This document shows positions 1 through 7,706 of a stretch of 64,000 nucleotides of DNA, in pieces. Every line of letters begins with the position of its first letter. Position 1 is the stretch's first letter. The translations under genes and the position numbers were made by a program. The DNA lies in the NCBI GenBank assembly GCA_049510975.1, contig JBEKYM010000001.1, positions 62,001 through 126,000 of the forward strand, given 5' to 3'. The stretch comes from JAKACA01 sp049510975. Its GTDB lineage: Bacteria; Actinomycetota; Acidimicrobiia; Acidimicrobiales; Bog-793. A model generated the notes under the pieces. The model was not told where the DNA came from and ran no database searches. It worked only from the letters and a program-made list of their open reading frames with translations.

Positions 1-87
1 GGCGGCGAGCAGCTCGACGACTTCGAGCATCATGACGGGCGAGTGGGCGAACTGCCCACCCGCGCCATCGTGCAGTTCCCGGGTCAT
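1..87 (-). CDS. rsmH: 16S rRNA (cytosine1402-N4)-methyltransferase RsmH, N-terminal 29 residues only
   Basis: The gene runs off the left edge of the window. The 29 visible codons begin with ATG and contain FAHSPVMMLEVVELLAA, the conserved RsmH/MraW N-terminus that precedes the SAM-binding domain. The family methylates N4 of C1402 in the 16S rRNA decoding centre. The gene lies directly downstream of mraZ, as in the conserved division and cell-wall (dcw) cluster. A GGGGG stretch ends about 7 bases before the ATG and can serve as ribosome binding site. Both this site and the ATG lie inside one arm of a perfect inverted repeat (75-97 with 187-209), so translation is probably controlled by RNA folding. 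Identity is firm despite the short fragment. Confidence 0.88.
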   Translation of the reverse strand, partial: MTRELHDGAGGQFAHSPVMMLEVVELLAA

Positions 88-209
88 CCGCAGCCCCCTA
101 GCCGCTTCGAGGTGCGAGGGTCGCACGTGCAAGCGGGGATGGCGACTGCTGGCGGAGAGGGTTGAACCATCCTGCATACCGGCCAAGGGGCTGCGGATGA
201 CCCGGGAAC
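75..209 (-). promoter_or_regulatory. Structured rsmH leader with perfect 23-bp inverted repeat
   Basis: Positions 75-97 and 187-209 are exact reverse complements (23 of 23). In the minus-strand mRNA the downstream arm contains the rsmH ribosome binding site and start codon, so a closed stem would hide both. The 89-nt loop holds a second ordered hairpin: 102-107 pairs with 131-136, then a symmetric 4x4 internal loop, then 112-117 pairs with 121-126 around a 3-nt loop. This resembles a cis-regulatory RNA. An actinobacterial mraW leader motif is known, but I cannot confirm that this belongs to it. Confidence 0.6.
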
Positions 210-245
210 CTCTGCTGGGCAACACTTGTTCGGAGGGCGCACGGC

Positions 246-650
246 TCACGACCCCGTGCTCCCGAAGGACGCTTCGCGCCGCTCCCAGACTTGCTTCGAC
301 CAGAGCTCGACCCGGTCGAAGACGCCGAAGAAGTAGACCTCGGTGCCCAACTCGGCGTAGTCGCGCAGGCCCGGAGGCACGATCATGCGGCCCTGGTGGT
401 CGAGAGAGAAGTCGCTGCACATCGAGAACCAACGCCGGACCTCGTGGCCGACGGTGGTGCTCTCCTTCGCCCTCACGTGCTGGCGGAGAGACTCCTCGGC
501 GTACTCGGTGGTCGTCCAGAGGGCGATGCAGCCGTCCTCGTGGGGCGCGAGGACTCCTTCGGGCACGAACAACGGCCGGAACCGTTGCGGCACGATGACC
601 CTGGATTTCGGGTCGAGTGAGCGCTCATCGCGACCTTTCAGCGACTCCAA
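246..650 (-). CDS. mraZ: Transcriptional regulator MraZ
   Basis: MraZ is a DNA-binding repressor at the head of the dcw cluster, with two AbrB-like swapped-hairpin repeats. Both are visible: one around SLDPKSRVIVPQRFRPL near the N-terminus and one around SLDHQGRMIVPPGLRDYA in the second half. The reading frame extends to a GTG at 743, but those 31 extra codons run through the repeated TGGGN operator. Alignment with the usual MraZ N-terminus (five to six residues, then G-x-x-x-R-x-L-D) favours the TTG at 650, giving 134 residues, slightly shorter than usual. rsmH follows after a 158-nt structured leader. Identity is good; the start is inferred. Confidence 0.85.
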   Translation of the reverse strand: MESLKGRDERSLDPKSRVIVPQRFRPLFVPEGVLAPHEDGCIALWTTTEYAEESLRQHVRAKESTTVGHEVRRWFSMCSDFSLDHQGRMIVPPGLRDYAELGTEVYFFGVFDRVELWSKQVWERREASFGSTGS

Positions 651-686
651 CTGTCCGTGGCAACCTCTCAGCCATTCCGGGCCTAG

Positions 687-752
687 CTCCCCTAGCCCCC
701 ACTTGGCCCCACCATACCTCTTTTCATCCCCACCCACCACCACTTTGACCCA
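687..752 (-). promoter_or_regulatory. MraZ operator: two clusters of TGGGN direct repeats
   Basis: On the minus strand there are pentamers with 10-base periodicity. Upstream cluster: TGGGT (752-748), TGGTG (742-738), TGGGG (732-728). Downstream cluster: TGGGG (711-707), TGGGG (701-697), GGGAG (691-687). MraZ is known to bind direct TGGGN repeats separated by 5 bases upstream of its own gene. The location just before the proposed mraZ start fits autoregulation. The two clusters are offset by 21 bases, about two helix turns. Confidence 0.7.
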
Positions 753-902
753 CCAACACTGGTTCTGACCCGCCCGAGTGCCCGCGCTCCCCCACCGTTT
801 GGGCCATCGGGTGCGCCGAGGTGCACTCGGGCGGCAGCTGCCACCTCGCGCCGGGTCATGCCGCCAGGACCCGGCCGCGGGCGCTCTCGGGTCGTGACGG
901 GC

Positions 903-1643
903 TCAGCCGAGACGTTCGAGAACTGCCAGGGTGACCGCCGGTGCCACGTCCCGCCCACCTGGCAACGGCGTCACCGACGTCGCCAACAGGGCGGCCGCTT
1001 CTCGCTGATCGCCCTCGGCAAGTCCGAGCAGGCGCGGCAGCTCGCCGGCGTCGAAGTCGAGCAGTGCCATGGAGTGGAACCACGCTCCCGACCGGTCGCG
1101 CCGCTGCGAGATGCCCACGATCTTGCGGCCCCCAAGGGTCACCTCGCCGGCCCCGAGGCCGGCGAAGCAGATGGCGCGCGACCACCTCGTCGAGACGGTG
1201 GCGCCGCGTTCCACGACTTCGAGGGAGCCGGCAGGCTCTCCCAACACCGCCAAGAGAGCCGATCGCCAGGCGGCGCCCAACCATCCGAAGGACGCCAGCA
1301 CGTCGTCGTCGAACCGGCCGTGGAGGCGGGGGACGAACACGTCGATCCAGATCTGCGCCCCCGGCCGGACGACGACGGCGCCCCCGCCACTGCGGCGCCG
1401 GCAGATCTCGAGACCGGCCGCCGTGCACTGAGCGATGTCGACGTCTCCTCGAGTCTGCGTGCTCCCGAGGACGACCGCCCCCGAGGTGGGCGAGCAGACG
1501 ACTGCCGTTGCCACCGAGGCCTCCCCGACAGCCAGCAGCACCCGAGGTGGACCCGCTCGGTCCAAACGGGCAAAGGGCGCTGCGGACGGCTCGATCAGAC
1601 GGCGACCGCCTGATCGAGGACGGGAGCGACGTAAGGTGCCCAC
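903..1643 (-). CDS. Lipoate-protein ligase A family protein (BPL/LPL fold)
   Basis: The 246-residue product carries the biotin/lipoate ligase catalytic fold. RRSGGGAV at about 83-90 is the substrate-binding loop, and GRKIVGISQRR with Lys near 174 is the conserved lysine region that binds the lipoyl or octanoyl adenylate. The family attaches lipoate, octanoate or a related acyl group to carrier-domain lysines; the exact substrate here cannot be read. The start is a GTG at 1643 with GAGG about 10 bases upstream, overlapping the end of the HNH gene by 49 bases. No carrier protein or octanoyltransferase gene is adjacent, so the partner is unknown. Confidence 0.72.
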   Translation of the reverse strand: MGTLRRSRPRSGGRRLIEPSAAPFARLDRAGPPRVLLAVGEASVATAVVCSPTSGAVVLGSTQTRGDVDIAQCTAAGLEICRRRSGGGAVVVRPGAQIWIDVFVPRLHGRFDDDVLASFGWLGAAWRSALLAVLGEPAGSLEVVERGATVSTRWSRAICFAGLGAGEVTLGGRKIVGISQRRDRSGAWFHSMALLDFDAGELPRLLGLAEGDQREAAALLATSVTPLPGGRDVAPAVTLAVLERLG

Positions 1644-2113
1644 TCGAGCTGCACCTCGCCGCTGGCAGCGAGCAGCCAGAGCCGCGACCGCGGCGCCCTC
1701 GGTTGGCGCGTCAGCGAGAAACCCGCCTCCTCCACCAACCGATCCTCCTTCCGCGTATTGCACCGCCGGCAGCAGGCGACGACGTTCTCCCACGAGTGCG
1801 TCCCCCCGCGGCTGCGCGGCACGACGTGATCGATGTTCTCGGCTTGTGCCCCGCAGTATTGGCAGCGATGGCCGTCGCGCACGAAGACGGAACGGCGTGT
1901 CACCGCCACACGCGTCTGATGGGGCACGCGCACGTAATGGACGAGCTTTACGACCGAAGGCTCGGCAAAGGAGCGGCGAACCGAGCGCATCTCGCCACCG
2001 CTTCCTTCCACGAGAACCGCTTTCTCGGAAAGGACGAGCACGAGCGCCCGACGGGCAGTGACGACAGAGAGCGGCTCGAATGATGCATTCAATACGAGCG
2101 CGCGACCGCTCAT
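1595..2113 (-). CDS. HNH endonuclease
   Basis: This 172-residue protein starts MSGRALVLNASFEPLSVV, the typical beginning of the common small actinobacterial HNH proteins. The nuclease motif is complete: CQYC (84-87), DH (95-96), Asn near 110 and a second zinc pair (Cys115, Cys118), giving a zinc-supported beta-beta-alpha metal finger. The family cuts DNA in vitro in some members, but the cellular role of this chromosomal subgroup is not established. The ATG at 2113 is chosen because the conserved N-terminus begins there. No restriction, phage or toxin partner is next to it. Confidence 0.82.
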   Translation of the reverse strand: MSGRALVLNASFEPLSVVTARRALVLVLSEKAVLVEGSGGEMRSVRRSFAEPSVVKLVHYVRVPHQTRVAVTRRSVFVRDGHRCQYCGAQAENIDHVVPRSRGGTHSWENVVACCRRCNTRKEDRLVEEAGFSLTRQPRAPRSRLWLLAASGEVQLEWAPYVAPVLDQAVAV

Positions 2114-2205
2114 TCGGGCCTCGGTCCACCTCTGGGCCGCGGGTGTCGTCCCCCACGTCGCATCCAGCGACGTTAGCCCAACCCGGCCGTCGCTCCGTGC
2201 ACTCG

Positions 2206-2496
2206 TCAGTCGCCGGCCCGGCGGTGACGGGAGGCCGCACGCCCGTCGCGGCACCACCGGAGCCAGGTGACGACGTCATGCGACGGTGGGCGAGCATGAC
2301 GGTCGCCGTAGGCGGTCTCCATGCGGAACTCCAGCCACTGCCTCGCCGGTCGGGGCACGGGCGGCCACGTCCGCCACCAGCGGCGTACCGACAGCGCCCG
2401 CGCCTGGCTGAGCGCTGTGACCCAGAGATCCGGCCGTTTCGCCACGGCGACGGCGGCTCGCAGCCACCACCGGCGAGGTCCGGGTGGCTCACTCAT
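2206..2496 (-). CDS. Small conserved actinobacterial protein of unknown function
   Basis: This is a 96-residue basic, tryptophan-rich protein with RPDLW, WWRTWPPVP, EFRMETAYG and DVVTWLRWCR. The pattern of a WPP-type linker, then FRM-TAYG, then a WLRWC tail resembles an uncharacterised family I recall from actinobacteria. Its ATG overlaps the ROK kinase stop (ATGA), so the two are probably translationally coupled. No signal peptide, membrane segment or catalytic motif is evident. The function is unknown. Coding status rests on the coupling and the recognisable family pattern. Confidence 0.62.
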   Translation of the reverse strand: MSEPPGPRRWWLRAAVAVAKRPDLWVTALSQARALSVRRWWRTWPPVPRPARQWLEFRMETAYGDRHARPPSHDVVTWLRWCRDGRAASRHRRAGD

Positions 2497-3431
2497 AGCG
2501 CCGGGACGCCTGCCACGAGGCTCCCCCACCCGAGGGCTGCCGCACCGACGAGCGGCGCCCGGTCGTGTAGACCCGCCACCTCGATGCGGCATCCGCGGGA
2601 GAAGCTCAGCTGCGCCACGCGGTCGAGTTCTCGTTGCGCAGCCAGGAAGAACGCCGTGCCGTACCCGAGAGCCACGCTCCCGGCCACGACGGCGAGCGGC
2701 AGGTCGAGCAAGTTGGCGACGGACCCGACGGCTCGCCCGACGAGGCGGCCCGTCCGCTCCCTCACCTCCCGCGAGGCCATCTCCGCCGGGGCGCCCGTGG
2801 CTCTGGCGATGCCGGTCCCGGATGCCTCCGCCTCCAGGCAGCCCCGCGCTCCACAGGCACAAGGCTGCCCGTCCGGCTCGACGATGACGTGGCCGATGTG
2901 GCCGGCGTTGCCGGAAGCCCCCCCGAGCAAGCGACCGTCGAGGACGATGCCGCCACCCACGCCGGTCGACACCACCATGGCAAGGTAGTTGCGCTCGCCC
3001 TTGGCGGCGCCGACCCAGCCCTCGCCGAGCGCCAGCGCCTTGGCGTCGTTATCGACTCGGACGGCGACTCCAGCCGTTGTGGCGTGGCCCTGGAGGGTTT
3101 CCCGAAGACGGCGGCGGAGAGGAAAGCCGCGCCACGCCGGGATGTTGAGGGGCGACACCTCCTCGCCTCCCTCGCTCATGGGGCCGCCGCACCCGACACC
3201 GCAGGCAGCTACGTCGCCGCGGGCGGCTGCCGCAGCCACGGCGATGTCGAGGAGATCCGCCAGCACCCGAAACAACAACTCGGGGTCCGTCGCCGCCGGC
3301 GTCCGCGTCCGATCGTCCCAGACGACTGAGCCGGCGGTGTCGACGAGCCCGACGGCGAGCTTGGTGCCGCCGATGTCGATGGCGAGGCAGAGGTCGCCGT
3401 CGCGAGCGTGCTCAGCCAGGGCGGAGCTCAG
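2493..3431 (-). CDS. ROK family sugar kinase (probable glucokinase)
   Basis: The protein carries the ROK ATP-binding signature DIGGTKLAVGLVD at its N-terminus and the zinc motif CACGARGCLE in the middle, the set seen in polyphosphate/ATP glucokinases and N-acyl-mannosamine or fructose kinases. ROK kinases phosphorylate hexoses; glucose is a guess. No ATG, GTG or TTG precedes the ATP-binding loop nearby. The closest in-frame standard start is about 65 codons upstream, inside the DUF3040 gene. A CTG at 3431 overlaps the DUF3040 stop (CTGA) and gives about 312 residues, the normal length, so I propose a coupled CTG start. Confidence 0.8.
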   Translation of the reverse strand: MSSALAEHARDGDLCLAIDIGGTKLAVGLVDTAGSVVWDDRTRTPAATDPELLFRVLADLLDIAVAAAAARGDVAACGVGCGGPMSEGGEEVSPLNIPAWRGFPLRRRLRETLQGHATTAGVAVRVDNDAKALALGEGWVGAAKGERNYLAMVVSTGVGGGIVLDGRLLGGASGNAGHIGHVIVEPDGQPCACGARGCLEAEASGTGIARATGAPAEMASREVRERTGRLVGRAVGSVANLLDLPLAVVAGSVALGYGTAFFLAAQRELDRVAQLSFSRGCRIEVAGLHDRAPLVGAAALGWGSLVAGVPAL

Positions 3432-3796
3432 TCGTGGTGGCCGAAGCGCGACCGCATCCGCCGCCTGACCTCGGACCAGTCGTTGCCGGCGCGAGGCCGT
3501 CCCGGTCGCGACGTCCTCGGCGGCGACACGTTGGCCTGCCGGAGGTGCTGGGCGAACAACAGGGCGGAGGCGAGCATCACGAGAAAGCCGACAGCTCCGA
3601 GGGCGACGGAGAAGCGGAACGTGCACAAGACGAGGACGAAGCCGGCGACGGCGCCGACGATGCTCCAGCGGGCGCTCTTGGCGGCGTCGAGGCGGTGTGA
3701 GCCGTGATCGACCCGCGCGACGAACTCTCGATCGTGCTCACGGAGCGTCTGCTCCATCTCCTGGAGGATCCGCTGTTCATCTTCGGAAAGTGGCAC
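3428..3796 (-). CDS. DUF3040 membrane protein
   Basis: This 122-residue protein begins MPLSEDEQRILQEMEQTL, the family hallmark: a short acidic amphipathic helix, then about 40 residues, then two adjacent hydrophobic segments (about 43-62 and 65-85) forming a hairpin in the membrane, then a basic tail. DUF3040 is almost restricted to actinobacteria and its function is unknown. The GTG start has a strong AGGGGG ribosome binding site about 8 bases upstream. The stop codon overlaps the proposed CTG start of the ROK kinase. It lies 151 bases downstream of dinB and probably begins a new transcription unit. Confidence 0.85.
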   Translation of the reverse strand: MPLSEDEQRILQEMEQTLREHDREFVARVDHGSHRLDAAKSARWSIVGAVAGFVLVLCTFRFSVALGAVGFLVMLASALLFAQHLRQANVSPPRTSRPGRPRAGNDWSEVRRRMRSRFGHHD

Positions 3797-3947
3797 CGTT
3801 CACCCCCTTCCCGACCGCTCGGGACACGCTCTCACTTTGCACTCCCGACCATTCCTGCAAGTACCTCGAGATTAGCGCCCCGCCGATGCATCCTCGGCGA
3901 CCACACGAGGATCTTTTCATAGCGGCGCCCTGGGGACAATGGCGGGT

Positions 3948-5477
3948 TCATTCCTTGCCAACGGCGCCGGCACCCTCGGCGCCGGCATGAGTCGCCGGTC
4001 CGGCCTCCGCCGTGTCGGCATCGGGAGCCGAAGGACCCCACTGGGCGTCCCCGAGGCGCTTGACGTGCAGCCCAGCGGGCCCGGCGATGGCAGCCGGGCC
4101 GACCGCGGCGGCGCCGTAGCGCTCGCGGATGGCCCCGATCGCCATGTCGACTTCGCCCCGCGCCACCGCCATGGCGGCACTCGCCGAGTCGAGGGCGTCG
4201 CCGCTGTGCGCCGGCGTGGACTGCGCTGCGGCGGTCGGCTCGCCGAACATCGACGGCGACTCGATACCCCCGGCCGCGCCGGCCCCGCGGGCCCCGAAGG
4301 AGAGGAGCTCGAGCTGGCGGCCGCCGGCGGTGTCTCGGGGCTCGAGCGAGGACACGCTCACGCCGATGAGGCGGACGCCCGGCGAGACGTCCACCGCACG
4401 CAGGAGCGATCCGCTCACCTGGGCGATCTCGGACGCAGACAGCAACGGACCCGGCAGCGAATGCGAGCGGGTGATGGTCGAGAAGTCCCCGAAACGAACC
4501 TTCAAGGTCACGGTCCGGCCGACCATGCCGGCAGACCGCAAACGCGAGCCGACCGAGTCCGACAGCCGGACGAGCTCCCGCTGCAGGACGGCAGCGTCGT
4601 AGCGGTCCGTGGCGAACGTCTCTTCGTGCCCGATGGACTTGACGGCGCGGTCGGCCACGACCGGGCGTTCGTCCCGGCCGGCGGCAAGCGCATACAGCTG
4701 CGCACCGGCCGCCTGCCCCACCACACGGCACAACGCCGCCAGGTCGAGCATCGCCAGCTCGCCGATCGTGTGAATCCCGTAGCGGCTCAGGCGCTCGGCC
4801 GTCTTCGGCCCAACGCCCCACAGATCCGAGACCGGCCGGGGGTGGAGGAAGGCCAGCTCCTCCTCGGCCCCGATCGCAACGACGCCGGCGCCTGGCTGCG
4901 GCCCGTCCTTGGTCGCTCGAGGCTTGGCGGCTCTCGACGCCAGCTTGGCGATCAGCTTCGATCGGCCGATGCCGACCGAGCAGTCGAGTTGCAGGGCGTC
5001 TCGGACCCGTGCCCGCATGGCGTGCCCGATCTCGACGCTCGTGCCGAAGAGGCGGTGGCTGCCGGAGACGTCGAGGAACGCCTCGTCGAGAGCGATCGGC
5101 TCGACCACGGGTGTGAATTCGTGGAACACCGAGTGCAGCTGTGCGCTCACTTCGCCGTAACGGTCGTGGCGCCCGTCCAGCACGACCGCCGAGGGGCAAC
5201 GCCGTCGCGCCTCGCTCATCGGCATGGCTGAGTGCACTCCGGTCGCCCTGGCTTCGTAGGAACACGCCGCCACCACACCTCGCAGCCCGGTGCCGCCGAC
5301 GATGACCGGCCGGCCGGCGAGCGACGGGTCGTCGAGCATCTCGACAGCGGCGAAGAAGCAGTCCATGTCGACGTGCAAGACATCGAGGGCGACGCCGGCA
5401 TCGACGCCCGGCGCCACGCCGAGCGGGCTTGCATCCAGCAACGCTTCGCCCGGAAGCAACGGCGCTGAACCGCTCAC
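3948..5477 (-). CDS. dinB: DNA polymerase IV (Y-family translesion polymerase)
   Basis: Y-family polymerases copy damaged template with low fidelity. The catalytic palm is intact: VDMDCFFAAVE with the first metal-binding Asp, and LDEAFLDVSG with the second Asp-Glu pair, followed by the helix-hairpin-helix region (DLWGVGPKTAERL) and little-finger domain. The GTG at 5477 overlaps the upstream PIG-L stop (GTGA). The 509-residue product is longer than the usual 350-400: about 45 extra residues precede the palm and about 100 Ala/Gly/Ser-rich residues follow the little finger. No terminal beta-clamp motif is visible. The gene lies in a minus-strand run that starts beside the LexA boxes. Confidence 0.92.
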   Translation of the reverse strand: MSGSAPLLPGEALLDASPLGVAPGVDAGVALDVLHVDMDCFFAAVEMLDDPSLAGRPVIVGGTGLRGVVAACSYEARATGVHSAMPMSEARRRCPSAVVLDGRHDRYGEVSAQLHSVFHEFTPVVEPIALDEAFLDVSGSHRLFGTSVEIGHAMRARVRDALQLDCSVGIGRSKLIAKLASRAAKPRATKDGPQPGAGVVAIGAEEELAFLHPRPVSDLWGVGPKTAERLSRYGIHTIGELAMLDLAALCRVVGQAAGAQLYALAAGRDERPVVADRAVKSIGHEETFATDRYDAAVLQRELVRLSDSVGSRLRSAGMVGRTVTLKVRFGDFSTITRSHSLPGPLLSASEIAQVSGSLLRAVDVSPGVRLIGVSVSSLEPRDTAGGRQLELLSFGARGAGAAGGIESPSMFGEPTAAAQSTPAHSGDALDSASAAMAVARGEVDMAIGAIRERYGAAAVGPAAIAGPAGLHVKRLGDAQWGPSAPDADTAEAGPATHAGAEGAGAVGKE

Positions 5478-6181
5478 GTCAAGTGCACACGCCGGAACGC
5501 CTCGGCGTAGGTCATGCCGGCCTGGCGTCCGGCGTGCTGGGCCCCGTCGCGAAGCGCCGATGCGAACCAGTCGTTGGCGTCCAGGAGCTGGCTCTCGTGG
5601 CAAGCAACGGCGTGCAGCTTGTCGTCGATGGTCGCCTCGATGTCGACCCAGACGTTCGCTTCGAGCGAGCCGGACAACAGGGCCACGGGAATCGCATGGG
5701 CCGGCCCGGTTCCGGGAAAGTACAGTGCCGAGCCGGCGGCGGGAGCGGCCGCATCGAGCGTTGCCCACCCCACCGTCCGGTGATCACGGTGGTTGTAGTG
5801 ATGAGCCCCGAAGAACACCGCAGTCGGGTCGGGACAGATCACGACGTCGGGCCTGTGTGCGCGCATCAGCGTCACGAGCTCGCGGCGAAGGGCGAGGTCG
5901 TTCTCGAATTCGCCGTCGGGCCGCCCGAGCAGGTGGAGCCCGGCGATGCGGAGGATGAGGGCGGCCTGGCGCGCCTCGTCGGCGCGGCGGGCGGCCACGA
6001 CGTCCGGATCGGCGTCTGGGTCGGCCGAACCCTTGTCGCCGGCTGCACAGATGACGACGTGGATCTCGCTGCCAGCCCGCGACCACTTCGCCAAGGTGCC
6101 GCCACAGGAGATGTCGGGGTCGTCCGGATGGGCGTAGACGGCCAGCACCCGCTGCGGCACGGCCTCGAGGAGGTCAACCAT
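5474..6181 (-). CDS. PIG-L family zinc-dependent deacetylase
   Basis: This 235-residue enzyme has the zinc motif AHPDD (His18, Asp21) and the second site NHRDHRTVGW. PIG-L/LmbE enzymes remove N-acetyl groups from GlcNAc-containing small molecules; actinobacterial members include MshB and Mca of mycothiol metabolism. The first motif reads HPDDPD instead of the commoner HPDDE, so I do not assign a mycothiol role. The ATG overlaps the end of nrdR by 8 bases, and the stop overlaps the dinB GTG, so nrdR, this gene and dinB are likely cotranscribed. It is predicted to be cytoplasmic, with no signal peptide. Confidence 0.8.
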   Translation of the reverse strand: MVDLLEAVPQRVLAVYAHPDDPDISCGGTLAKWSRAGSEIHVVICAAGDKGSADPDADPDVVAARRADEARQAALILRIAGLHLLGRPDGEFENDLALRRELVTLMRAHRPDVVICPDPTAVFFGAHHYNHRDHRTVGWATLDAAAPAAGSALYFPGTGPAHAIPVALLSGSLEANVWVDIEATIDDKLHAVACHESQLLDANDWFASALRDGAQHAGRQAGMTYAEAFRRVHLT

Positions 6182-6659
6182 CGCCAGGAGGGCCCTCGTC
6201 TCGGCCGTCGCGGTCCTCCCGGAGCAGTCCGAGCTCCCGCGTGAAGTCGCCGACGTCTTCGAAGCCCTTGTAGACACTGGCGAAGCGGACGGAGGCGACG
6301 TCGTCGAGGAGACGAAGCCGCTCCAGCACGGCGAGTCCGACACCCTCGCTCGTGATCTCCGGTCCGCTCGAGCGCACGACCTCTTCGACGTCGGAGGCGA
6401 GCGTCTCGATGGCCTCCGGCTCGACCGGTCGGTTCTTGCAGGCGGCGCGGACGCCGGCGACGACCTTGCGGCGTTCGAAGGGTTCTCGCTGCCCTGACCG
6501 CTTGAGCACGACGACGACTGCCCCGCTGGCGCGCTCGTAGGTCGTGAAACGCCGGGAACACAGCAGGCACTCACGCCGGCGCCGGATTGCCGAGCCCTGC
6601 TCTACCTCTCGGGAGTCGACGACACGATCGTCGGCCGCCCCGCACCACGGACAACGCAC
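6174..6659 (-). CDS. nrdR: Transcriptional repressor NrdR
   Basis: NrdR senses ATP/dATP and represses ribonucleotide reductase genes. The 161-residue protein has the N-terminal zinc ribbon (CPWC ... CLLC within the first 35 residues) and the ATP-cone (VLKRSGQREPFERRKVVAGV and onward) up to about residue 140, followed by a short acidic tail. Length is normal. The GTG start lies 6 bases after a TACGGT hexamer, which fits a leaderless transcript of its own, but it is also only 35 bases downstream of the LysM gene. In mycobacteria nrdR likewise sits next to chiZ and lexA. The nrd target genes are not in this window. Confidence 0.95.
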   Translation of the reverse strand: MRCPWCGAADDRVVDSREVEQGSAIRRRRECLLCSRRFTTYERASGAVVVVLKRSGQREPFERRKVVAGVRAACKNRPVEPEAIETLASDVEEVVRSSGPEITSEGVGLAVLERLRLLDDVASVRFASVYKGFEDVGDFTRELGLLREDRDGRDEGPPGDG

Positions 6660-6694
6660 ACCTTGACCGTAGCGTCGGCGACATCCTCGTGCCG

Positions 6695-7618
6695 CTAGGG
6701 CAAGTCCAGGCGCGACCCCGGAAGGAGCTCCCCGCCGTGCACCTGACGCGCCAGCTCTGCGACGAGCGGCCGCGGGTCACCGGAGGGATCGAGGCGCGTG
6801 GCGATGGACCAGAGGGTGTCTCCCGGCCTCACGACGTACATGTAGCCGCCGGGCGTCTTCACCGAGCCGGGAAGCACGGCGAGGGGATGCGTCTGCGCGG
6901 ACGAGAGCACACCCGCGCCCGCCCAGATGCCCGCGAGGGCCGCGAGGGTGGCGACGCCGGGGAGAAGGCGTCGCAACCCTCGCGGCTTGACGGCGGCGGC
7001 GTGACGCAACGGTCGCGCCTCCACATCGGCGGCACCCGGGCGCCGCCGAGACTCTGAGACATCCGATTCGCGTGCTTGGCGACGCTGGCGCGGTCCTGGG
7101 ACGTGCACGGGCGCGAGCTCGTCGCCCTGCGGCAACGGCAGCGCCAGCGCCGACGATCCGTCCGTGGCGTAGTCGTCACGGAACCCGGCGGTGGCGGACG
7201 GCGACGAGCGCCGGCCGCTCGCGGCCGGATAGCCGGAGTCGGCGAGGTACCGGATGGTGAGCAGCTCTCGCTCCAGCCACGCCTCGCCATAGCTGCGCGA
7301 ACCCGCATGCCCGGAACCGGGCTGCGAGGAGAGAGCCGTCGGGCGGTCGAGCGACGCGTGGCGCCCAGGACGCGGGAACGACACCAGCTCGGCGGCGAGG
7401 ACGTTCCACGACGGGTCGCGCTCGGCTTGGGGCTTCGGCAGGTGACGACTGGCAGGGCGTGCACTGGCGCGGCCGGCGTGCCCTTCGTTCGCCGCTCGCC
7501 GTGCGGCCGCCCTCCCCCGTCCGCCGTCGGCCCGTCTGCCATCGGCCCGTCCGCCGTCGGCCCGTCCGCCATCGGCCTCGAACGGTGCTGTGGTCCGTGC
7601 TGCCGCTTCGGCACTCAT
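6695..7618 (-). CDS. LysM-domain membrane protein, likely SOS-induced division inhibitor (ChiZ/DivS/YneA-like)
   Basis: This 307-residue protein has a long disordered N-terminal part, a single transmembrane helix near 225-247 and a C-terminal LysM peptidoglycan-binding domain (about 260-307, YVVRPGDTLWSIATRL). This architecture and the position divergent from lexA match mycobacterial Rv2719c (ChiZ), corynebacterial DivS and Bacillus YneA, SOS-induced inhibitors of cell division. The ATG has a perfect AGGAGG site. Four LexA-box-like sites lie just upstream. Residues 17-35 contain an Asp-Gly-Gly-Arg-Ala type tandem repeat from a 15-base DNA repeat near 7520-7575. The role is inferred from position and domains, since these proteins share little sequence. 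Confidence 0.78.
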   Translation of the reverse strand: MSAEAAARTTAPFEADGGRADGGRADGRRADGGRGRAAARRAANEGHAGRASARPASRHLPKPQAERDPSWNVLAAELVSFPRPGRHASLDRPTALSSQPGSGHAGSRSYGEAWLERELLTIRYLADSGYPAASGRRSSPSATAGFRDDYATDGSSALALPLPQGDELAPVHVPGPRQRRQARESDVSESRRRPGAADVEARPLRHAAAVKPRGLRRLLPGVATLAALAGIWAGAGVLSSAQTHPLAVLPGSVKTPGGYMYVVRPGDTLWSIATRLDPSGDPRPLVAELARQVHGGELLPGSRLDLP

Positions 7619-7706
7619 TGCGACCCTCCTTCGCTCGATGTAGGACTGGTGCTCGACCTCGGACTGATGCTCGACTTCGGACTGCAGGTAACGTGCGACG
7701 GCCGGA

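Noticed and set aside
3890..3912. 7-bp hairpin followed by TTTT on the plus strand
   Set aside because: No plus-strand gene ends nearby, so a terminator role on that strand has no client; on the minus strand the T-run is missing.
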